From Synergistota bacterium (lineage in GTDB: Bacteria; Synergistota; JAGHAJ01): DNA of 8,043 bases. The stretch covers positions 1 through 8,043 of the forward strand of contig JAGHAJ010000053.1 in the NCBI GenBank assembly GCA_021161545.1, read 5' to 3'. The translations under genes and the position numbers were made by a program. The notes beneath the pieces are model-generated. The model made no database searches. It saw only the letters and a program-made list of their open reading frames with translations, and was not told where the DNA came from. Of the stretch, positions 1-5,319 are shown piece after piece; within the stretch, counting starts at the first letter, position 1; every line of letters starts with the position of its first letter.

Positions 1-2192
1 ACCCCCGTGAGGATACATTGACCAGTATCAAATACAGGTAGTTGCGCCAAAAACTCTTCAGATACAGCCTCTACCATGTTGCCAATAGCAGCAATGTCGT
101 TAGTGTTAATCAACCTGAATATCGCACTCGTGTTACACTGGGCAATCACATCTTTGGCGATATAGGCTGGCCTCTGGGTAACCACGAGAAGACCAACATC
201 AAATTTCCTGCCCTCAGAAGCGATCTTCCTGAGCATCCGCGAACTGTACGAGCCTTTTCCACTCCTCTCTGGAGCATAATTATGAGCTTCTTCAACCACA
301 ATTAGAGTCTTAAAATTACCATTTGTCTCCTTTGCCTTCTTAAACAGGGCATTAAGAAACTTGCCTACAAACTCCCTCCTCTCTTCATCGTCGAACAAGT
401 CCCGCAGACTGACTACATAAACACCGGGAGTATTTATCATCTCTATCACATCACCCTGCTTGAATCCCACCTCTCCGCTATCAAACATCTTCTTGATCCG
501 ACGATACTTCTCAGGGCTGAACTCGGGTTCACCTTCCGTCCGAGATGAAGAAAGAATGGAGCCAACCAGCCTTTCCCGATAAACCTTCATATACTTCTCA
601 TAAAATTCAGATTTCTTAATTTTCTCGATAGCCCCCGCATAAACTTCTTTTCTTATATCCTTAGCATCTTTGCTGTTCGGAGCCATACCTTTAGCCTTTA
701 CCACCACAGATGCTAAACCCCTAAGCATATCCTCACATATGTGTCCTTCCACCACCTCATCCGTAATATGCGCCCGTATAACCGACTCTATGTGCTGAAG
801 CATTCCCTCTACATCGTCCCGCTCTGGAATTGTATTCTGTTCAACAAAATCCAAGAATCTCCTTATTCTCTCAGATTCCTCTTCAGAACCGAGGGAAGCA
901 TCGTATGCACCCTTCAAAACCTTTCGCTCATCTCTACTAAATTCCATACCAAAAAGCTCACCAAAATCCGTATCTCCATCGATAACCTGCTTAAGCATAG
1001 CCTCTTTAAGATGCCCGACATCTATGTTTTTCAATTCACCTTTGAGCATCTCTGGAACATCAGGGTTATCCAGGGTGTACTCATCATGCGTGTCAAGCAC
1101 AATTATGCGCCCACCAACTCCTTTCAACCAACGGTAGAACTTAGCTATAAACCTCTTGACAAAGTAGGACTTACCGCTACCCGTAGTCCCAAAGACTGCC
1201 ATATGCTTTGAAAGGACCTCCTTAAAATCAACTCCTACCTTCACATCCGGATTAGCAACCATAGTAGCAACAGGTTCAACACCTCGGCAAAAGAGCTCCT
1301 CCAAAAGCTCTACTCTGGCACTCCTTATAAGAGCTGCAGTTGGAACAGCAACACGATTAAAACTCAGCACATCACCATCCTTAATCTCCTTCAAAATTTC
1401 TATGTTACCGCTCCTTAAGTGTGCATAACCAGCCTCCTTAGTGAGCGTAATCAGCTTGATGTATCGTGCCAGTGGAGATTCGTCGGTCAAGGCACCAATA
1501 AACTCCTTAAACTGACTGTCTTCACTGCTCTCTGGCGTGATAACTGAAAGAAAAGCTGCATGGTGCGCATAAGGGATAACCACTTTGCCTAACCACCGCC
1601 TCTTATTTCCTTCGTAATCTTCTGCTTCCACCTCCACAAACTTCCCAACCTCTACCTCCTTAACTCCGACATACCCCACAGACCTGTTCGTGCCACCACT
1701 CAGAGTAAAACCAATGACCTCATCCTCAATGGCAGATGCCTTCTGCCACAAGTCTTCAAATATGTCCGTCAATTCTTCAATCTTGTCCTTATCGCGTATG
1801 AGCACACCTACCTCTTCGTTGCTACCAGAGCGGTATGCATCTCCATAGCCACCACCCGTGAGGTTGAAAGAGCCCACCGTGGCAAAAAAGTCATCAATGA
1901 TGTTCATCTTTGCATGGAGATGAGCCGTATACCTGACCTTCGCCTTCAGTCTATTAGCAATACTCAAAAAGTTTCCCACATCTGTGATAGAAAAGTCCCC
2001 ACTACTTCCCATACGAATAAGAAACCTTACCTCGGGTAGGTCATCTCCATGTCTTTCAAACCAACTCTCATCAAATACTTTCTTGAGGGTCTCACTCCTA
2101 ATCCACGCAGAACAAACATAAATCCTCTCCTTTGCGTTATCTACCGCCTCTTTTAAGGCATCCAGATTATTCACATTGGTCAGAAATTCCAT
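1..2192 (-). CDS. PLD nuclease-HerA ATPase fusion (C-terminus beyond window)
   Basis: 730 codons are visible and the 3' end is cut by the window edge. Residues 1-155 form a phospholipase-D-superfamily domain with one HKD motif: H93-x-K95-x4-D100, followed by G107-S108-x-N110. A single motif implies an active site built by dimerisation. Residues about 168-206 (VGYVGVKEVEVGKFVEVEA) look like a HAS-barrel. The HerA/FtsK-fold ATPase follows: Walker A GTTGSGKS at 335-342 (K341), a long helical insertion at about 385-590, Walker B LIVVEEAHN at 630-638 (E634/E635), then the HerA signature TQRP and a sensor stretch ending FRLINTND. Family knowledge: HerA hexamers translocate DNA and usually work with a separate nuclease such as NurA; here the nuclease is fused. 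The ATG start follows GAGGAGG by 7 nt. The gene lies 66 nt after the repeat-protein gene and is probably co-transcribed with it. The domain call is firm; a defence or DNA-repair role is inference. Confidence 0.93.
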   Translation of the reverse strand, partial: MEFLTNVNNLDALKEAVDNAKERIYVCSAWIRSETLKKVFDESWFERHGDDLPEVRFLIRMGSSGDFSITDVGNFLSIANRLKAKVRYTAHLHAKMNIIDDFFATVGSFNLTGGGYGDAYRSGSNEEVGVLIRDKDKIEELTDIFEDLWQKASAIEDEVIGFTLSGGTNRSVGYVGVKEVEVGKFVEVEAEDYEGNKRRWLGKVVIPYAHHAAFLSVITPESSEDSQFKEFIGALTDESPLARYIKLITLTKEAGYAHLRSGNIEILKEIKDGDVLSFNRVAVPTAALIRSARVELLEELFCRGVEPVATMVANPDVKVGVDFKEVLSKHMAVFGTTGSGKSYFVKRFIAKFYRWLKGVGGRIIVLDTHDEYTLDNPDVPEMLKGELKNIDVGHLKEAMLKQVIDGDTDFGELFGMEFSRDERKVLKGAYDASLGSEEESERIRRFLDFVEQNTIPERDDVEGMLQHIESVIRAHITDEVVEGHICEDMLRGLASVVVKAKGMAPNSKDAKDIRKEVYAGAIEKIKKSEFYEKYMKVYRERLVGSILSSSRTEGEPEFSPEKYRRIKKMFDSGEVGFKQGDVIEMINTPGVYVVSLRDLFDDEERREFVGKFLNALFKKAKETNGNFKTLIVVEEAHNYAPERSGKGSYSSRMLRKIASEGRKFDVGLLVVTQRPAYIAKDVIAQCNTSAIFRLINTNDIAAIGNMVEAVSEEFLAQLPVFDTGQCILTG

Positions 2193-2258
2193 CCGAAGGC
2201 CTCCTCTTCAAATGAACTTAAAACACATACAGTTTGAGCTTACCATTTCGCCCTCCAC

Positions 2259-3134
2259 CTACTCCACAGACGATATAAGGTTCACATAATAGTCGAACTC
2301 CAGCCATGCCCTCCTAGCTATGTCCATCCACTTTCCAGACTTATCCTTCTTTATAAGTGCCATAGTCCCCTTCCTATAATCAAACTCTGGCCAAGCTATG
2401 CCGGCATACCCTATCCACTCTCCAGTCTTATCTTTCATAATTAACACATCGAGCCCCCTCTCATAATTAAACTCTGGCCACATCTTGCCAGCCAGATATA
2501 TCCACCTTCCAGTTTTATCTTTCTTGACGAGCTTGTTAAAACCCTTTCCATAGTCAAACTTGGGCCAATAGGCACCCGCACTATATATGCTTTCTCCACT
2601 TTCGTCTCTCTCAACAAGTAGTTCAAACCCTCTATCATAGTCAAACTTGGGCCAGTACTTTCCTGCATCACATATCCACCCTCCCATCTCGTCTCTCTCA
2701 ACAAGTGCCTCAAATGCCCTATCGTAATCAAATTCCGGCCATTTACTACCTGCACACACTATCCAGCATCCAACCGTATCCTTTTCAATAAGCGCTTCAA
2801 AACCCCTTTTATGGTCAAACTCCCACCACTCTATGCCAGCCCAACATATCAACTCACCCGTCTCATCTCTTTCAATAAGTGCCTCAAGCCCTTTACTGTA
2901 GTCAAATTCACGCCACTCCTTTCCTGCTTCGTATATCCACCACGGATCATCTTTTTCAACGAGAGCCTCAAACCCCCTATCATAGTCAAACTCACGCCAT
3001 CTATCACCTGCTTCGTATATCCACTTTCCAATCTTGTCCTTCTCAATAAGTACTTCCAAACCCTTCTCATAATCAAAGTCTCCACCTTTGCAACCTAACT
3101 CGTAAATCTCCTCTGCATTCAGGTTCTCACACAT
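2259..3134 (-). CDS. tandem 29-residue repeat protein, function unknown
   Basis: A 291-residue protein made of a half-repeat cap (residues about 7-18), nine units (19-278) and a terminal half-repeat (279-291). The unit consensus is roughly EFDYxKGxEALIEKD followed by xxGxWIYxAGxxWP. Each unit reads as two short amphipathic helices separated by the KD-x-x-G turn, which suggests an alpha-solenoid of TPR or HEAT style, but the repeat length and Trp/FDY signature match no family I recognise. Unit 2 is one residue short (28) at the turn. There is no signal peptide, membrane segment or catalytic motif, so it should be cytosolic and is probably a binding scaffold or sensor. The ATG is preceded by AAGGAGGT with 9-nt spacing. 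It is the upstream partner of the PLD-HerA gene; the gene order and short gap suggest a shared transcript and a related job. The coding call is strong, the function unknown. Confidence 0.9.
   Translation of the reverse strand: MCENLNAEEIYELGCKGGDFDYEKGLEVLIEKDKIGKWIYEAGDRWREFDYDRGFEALVEKDDPWWIYEAGKEWREFDYSKGLEALIERDETGELICWAGIEWWEFDHKRGFEALIEKDTVGCWIVCAGSKWPEFDYDRAFEALVERDEMGGWICDAGKYWPKFDYDRGFELLVERDESGESIYSAGAYWPKFDYGKGFNKLVKKDKTGRWIYLAGKMWPEFNYERGLDVLIMKDKTGEWIGYAGIAWPEFDYRKGTMALIKKDKSGKWMDIARRAWLEFDYYVNLISSVE
2301..3080 (-). repeat. nine 87-bp imperfect tandem coding repeats
   Basis: This block encodes protein residues 19-278 of the repeat protein. Nine units run head to tail, eight of 87 bp and one (unit 2) of 84 bp. 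On the + strand they are seen as recurring words such as tcaaac or tcaaattc followed by the complement of Trp and Lys/Glu codons, and as repeated ccactttcc and tatccac strings. The DNA copies are diverged, while the protein pattern (FDY, G, A-L-I/V, KD, G, W-I, A-G, W) is kept. This indicates old duplication held under selection for the protein rather than a recent slippage array. Confidence 0.88.
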
Positions 3135-3189
3135 CTCAATTGCACCTCCTTACACAAGTTGCATACGGTACCCTCACAATTAACAGTCC

Positions 3190-3220
3190 ATTCTATACTC
3201 CCCAAAATGAAACGTTTCAG
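3190..3220 (-). promoter_or_regulatory. palindrome TGAAACGTTTCA with weak promoter, candidate operator
   Basis: A perfect 12-bp palindrome lies at 3208-3219, 74 nt upstream of the repeat-protein start. Read on the minus strand it overlaps a possible -35 (CTGAAA, 3215-3220). A -10-like TAGAAT (3190-3195, five of six consensus bases) lies 19 bp downstream. The arrangement, a dyad across the -35 of a two-gene operon, fits a repressor operator. The palindrome is seen directly; the promoter match is weak and the regulatory role is inferred. Confidence 0.35.
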
Positions 3221-3224
3221 AAAG

Positions 3225-3668
3225 CTATTTCTTAAAAATCTCCAACACGCAAAAGACTGTAATCCCGTGAAGATTAGCTCCAGCAGTGAGTGAACTGCAT
3301 CGTTCTTCTGCTGTTTCCCGAAATCCCGCTGCGAAAGACGGTGAAATACTTAACTTAATTTTTGCACAATTGGGCTGGAATTTCAAGCATCCAGCATCAT
3401 ATATAGAAAGTGTCCCAGAAGCGGCACTTGGTATGCAGATATTTACCACCTTGGAAGAGTTGACGAGTAGGTTCATATTTGTCGAGCCATAATACAGCCA
3501 CATAATTATTGTCGGAACAAACATAAGACTATAGGTTGAGTGGAGGTTCCAGAAATAGGATGTGAATCTCATTCTACTTTTTGCATCTACAGCATCCCTC
3601 CTTTTTACACAATTATATGGACTTGACTTGAAATTCTCTGCTAACTGTGTAATAATTAAATCACTCAT
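3225..3668 (-). CDS. doubtful hypothetical ORF, 147 residues
   Basis: An open frame starting at an ATG with AAGGAG 6 nt upstream, just upstream of the repeat-protein/PLD-HerA operon and on the same strand (90 nt gap). In favour: the good ribosome binding site, the 147-residue length and the position. Against: low charge, many Ser and six Cys residues, no recognisable motif, and only a short hydrophobic stretch (LMFVPTIIMWLYYG, about 52-65). A 68-residue frame on the opposite strand (3286-3492, GTG start) is also open and has an equally plausible composition, so one of the two, or both, may be spurious. I do not recognise either. If neither is a gene, 3135-3719 is about 585 bases of non-coding or decayed DNA. 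Treat as a low-confidence candidate. Confidence 0.3.
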   Translation of the reverse strand: MSDLIITQLAENFKSSPYNCVKRRDAVDAKSRMRFTSYFWNLHSTYSLMFVPTIIMWLYYGSTNMNLLVNSSKVVNICIPSAASGTLSIYDAGCLKFQPNCAKIKLSISPSFAAGFRETAEERCSSLTAGANLHGITVFCVLEIFKK

Positions 3669-3689
3669 TTTTTCTCCTTGAAGGAGTGA
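3661..3689 (-). promoter_or_regulatory. nested inverted repeats around a ribosome binding site
   Basis: TCACTC (3661-3666) pairs with GAGTGA (3684-3689). Inside lies a second dyad, CTCCTT-G-AAGGAG (3674-3686). On a minus-strand transcript this would place the AAGGAG Shine-Dalgarno and the AUG of the 3225-3668 ORF in a stem-loop. Alternatively only the inner CUCC/GGAG stem with a 5-nt loop forms. It could limit translation. It could also be chance, since the ORF itself is doubtful. Confidence 0.3.
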
Positions 3690-3708
3690 CACAACTAATT
3701 GTATAGAT
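3678..3708 (+). promoter_or_regulatory. weak candidate promoter for the transposase-like gene
   Basis: TTGAAG (3678-3683) and TATAGA (3702-3707) are separated by 18 bp and each match four of six sigma70 consensus bases. Transcription would start only a few bases before the ATG at 3720, and no clear Shine-Dalgarno lies before that ATG. The opposite strand carries TACAAT (complement of 3698-3703), a possible -10 for the minus-strand ORF, so two divergent -10 elements would overlap. Weak evidence on both strands. Confidence 0.25.
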
Positions 3709-3719
3709 AGGTACACGGA

Positions 3720-4490
3720 ATGGACATTTTGAATGGTAATTCCATCTTCACGCACCTCAAGAAGGAAAGGGATGGTAATATTAAGATAAAGCTCGTAGGA
3801 TTAAATCTTATCCACATACATGGTAAAACAGTTTCAGATATTTCTGAAATACTTGGAATATCCCCTCGAACTGCTTACAGATGGATAAAAGAGTGGAATA
3901 CAAACGGATACTCAGGTATAGCAGTTAAACCACCTTCTCCAGGAAGGCCACCAAAACTTGATAGGAAGAAGATATCTATACTTAAAGATAAAATGAAGTG
4001 TAGACTCTTCTGGAGAGTAGAAGATGTAAGGATTACAATAAAGACCCTCTTCGACTTGGACCTCTCTGATGTCCAAGTAAGGAGGATTTTAAAAAACAGC
4101 ATGGGTATGACATCCATCAGGCCATATTTTTATGATGAGAGCAGAATAAATATTTATTCTGTATCTGTAAAAGGGTTAAGAGATGTGATTTACAGGTTAG
4201 AGAAAGAAGGATATCCTCCAGACTTGATAGGTATAGGTGTTCTCAAAAAACACACAACCAGCAGGAAGGGACTCTATTCATACAATGCTATAGTCGGTAA
4301 TGATACTGTGGTCGATGCCAAAAACCTCACAGAGGATAAGGAAATAAAAAGACTTCTTCTAAATATACATAGTTCAAACAATACATTCTGTGCCCTCGTG
4401 GTGGCAATTGATTGCTCCATCTGGTACCCACATCCATCCCAAATGGAGTTTAACATAATTCCCCAATTCTTCATATGGTGCAGTAAATAA
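3720..4490 (+). CDS. IS630-like transposase DNA-binding half with atypical C-terminus
   Basis: A 256-residue protein. Residues 27-60 hold a helix-turn-helix (HGKTVSDISEILGISPRTAYRW), followed by the GRPPKL linker (75-80) and a second winged-helix-like segment (about 84-128, ending DVQVRRILK). This order is characteristic of the N-terminal half of IS630/Tc1-type transposases or of their OrfA. The expected DDE/RNase-H half is not visible: residues 130-256 are unrecognised and contain no clear D...D...E triad. The last about 40 residues (Cys, Trp and Phe rich) look like out-of-frame sequence. I see no terminal inverted repeats on the flanks. Likely readings are a decayed insertion-sequence remnant fused to other DNA, or a transposase-derived DNA-binding protein. 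No clear ribosome binding site precedes the ATG, and translation may be weak. The domain call is good; activity as a transposase is unlikely. Confidence 0.7.
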   Translation: MDILNGNSIFTHLKKERDGNIKIKLVGLNLIHIHGKTVSDISEILGISPRTAYRWIKEWNTNGYSGIAVKPPSPGRPPKLDRKKISILKDKMKCRLFWRVEDVRITIKTLFDLDLSDVQVRRILKNSMGMTSIRPYFYDESRINIYSVSVKGLRDVIYRLEKEGYPPDLIGIGVLKKHTTSRKGLYSYNAIVGNDTVVDAKNLTEDKEIKRLLLNIHSSNNTFCALVVAIDCSIWYPHPSQMEFNIIPQFFIWCSK

Positions 4491-4510
4491 ACCCTGCCTT
4501 ATGTTTATTT
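4485..4510 (+). terminator. weak intrinsic-terminator-like hairpin
   Basis: AAATAAAC (4485-4492) and GTTTATTT (4503-4510) form a perfect 8-bp stem with a 10-nt loop, and the T run continues to 4513. It overlaps the stop codon of the transposase-like gene. Only one G-C pair is present, so the stem is weak and termination would be leaky. The rest of the 4491-4581 spacer shows nothing recognisable. Confidence 0.35.
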
Positions 4511-4581
4511 TTTGAAAGACTTATCATAATAATTGTCCACTTATTTAACCGTATTTACCACAAAACAGCACATTCTACATA

Positions 4582-4610
4582 TTGACAAATGACATTATTT
4601 ATGATAAGTT
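4582..4610 (+). promoter_or_regulatory. sigma70-type promoter for the signalling pair
   Basis: A perfect -35 TTGACA (4582-4587) is followed after 15 bp by GATAAG (4603-4608) or after 17 bp by TAAGTT (4605-4610), in the context tatgataagtt. Transcription from about 4615-4618 would give a short leader containing GAGGT (4623-4627) before the ATG at 4636. The -35 is exact and the -10 is weak. It would serve the 227-residue gene and, through it, the HD-GYP gene. Confidence 0.55.
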
Positions 4611-4635
4611 TTTCACACCAGCGAGGTCTATAATT

Positions 4636-5319
4636 ATGAAAACATACACTTACTTTCACGTTCACAGAAAGCTAAATGATAATACGGATGGAAATTATGT
4701 AATAATCTCTTTACCAGTAACCTCTTCGTCCAAAAATTCTTACAAAAAGGACTCCTTTGAGATAGCCAAAGCTGTAAGTAGTAGAAAATTTCGTAGGTTA
4801 CTGAGTATTAGATTGAGGGATAGGGAATACATCTATCTTACTCTTGTTGTCCCCTGTAATATCTCTCTGGAGATGGAGAATGAAACGCATAGGATAACAC
4901 AAATGATCGAAGAAGAAACCTTAGCAACTTTAGAAACATTGGAGAAGAGCTGCATAATTTCTCAGATAGGTAAAGCTTCCTTTGTATTACTCCATGGAGT
5001 TGAAGAAAGGACCTTAATAGAGAAAGTTTCAAGCGCACTTTTGAATAACTTGAAAGATAAAAAGTTGTATCTCAATGAGCCAAGAGATATTCTTGTTTTA
5101 ACCTTCAAAGTTAGTATAGATGCAGTAAATTCTGTTCATGCAGCACAGAAAATCTTCAATGTTCTACGCAATGAAATAGTGGAAGTGATTGAGAATAACT
5201 TCAGTTATAAAAACATTACCACTCTACTACAGCAAGATGTATTCCTAAGTGCTTTCAAAGGTGAAAAAGAAAATACTCCTGACAATAGCTACTATTATAG
5301 GAATAGGGACAGTAATTAG
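4636..5319 (+). CDS. hypothetical protein upstream of HD-GYP sensor, 227 residues
   Basis: I do not recognise this protein. It has alternating beta-like and helical segments: a Tyr/His-rich start (TYTYFHVHRK, 2-11), strands around 21-29 (YVIISLPVT) and 65-74 (YIYLTLVVPC), an acidic helix at about 80-105, strand 115-120 (SFVLLH), strand 152-159 (ILVLTFKV), and a C-terminal amphipathic helix at 165-190. There is no signal peptide or membrane span, so it should be cytosolic. The frame is open further upstream to a TTG at 4582, but that TTG is the -35 element of the likely promoter. The ATG at 4636 has GAGGT 8 nt before it and is preferred. The last about 20 codons overlap the start of the HD-GYP gene in another frame, which implies translational coupling. 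It may be a regulatory partner of the phosphodiesterase; that is inference from position. Confidence 0.75.
   Translation: MKTYTYFHVHRKLNDNTDGNYVIISLPVTSSSKNSYKKDSFEIAKAVSSRKFRRLLSIRLRDREYIYLTLVVPCNISLEMENETHRITQMIEEETLATLETLEKSCIISQIGKASFVLLHGVEERTLIEKVSSALLNNLKDKKLYLNEPRDILVLTFKVSIDAVNSVHAAQKIFNVLRNEIVEVIENNFSYKNITTLLQQDVFLSAFKGEKENTPDNSYYYRNRDSN

Noticed and set aside
42-305. 87-residue + strand open frame
   Set aside because: Antisense to the HerA Walker B and TQRP region; a shadow of the real coding frame.
741-1211. 156-residue + strand open frame
   Set aside because: It is antisense to the PLD-HerA gene, which has clear domain motifs through this stretch; the + strand product is His/Leu/Tyr-rich with no motif and no ribosome binding site.
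2301-3080. CRISPR array
   Set aside because: The regular spacing comes from 87-bp diverged coding repeats with no constant short repeat alternating with unique spacers.
2441-3098. Several open frames within the repeat gene, on both strands
   Set aside because: The 87-bp repeat period keeps alternative frames free of stops, so these are by-products of the tandem coding repeat.
3875-4117. 80-residue minus-strand frame
   Set aside because: Antisense to the helix-turn-helix part of the transposase-like gene, which has the recognisable motifs.
3600-4560. Terminal inverted repeats or a target duplication around the transposase-like gene
   Set aside because: Comparing the flanks by eye showed only short AT-rich similarity (taataatt-type words), not a convincing inverted repeat.
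4838-5038. 66-residue minus-strand frame
   Set aside because: Antisense to the 227-residue gene; no ribosome binding site or motif.
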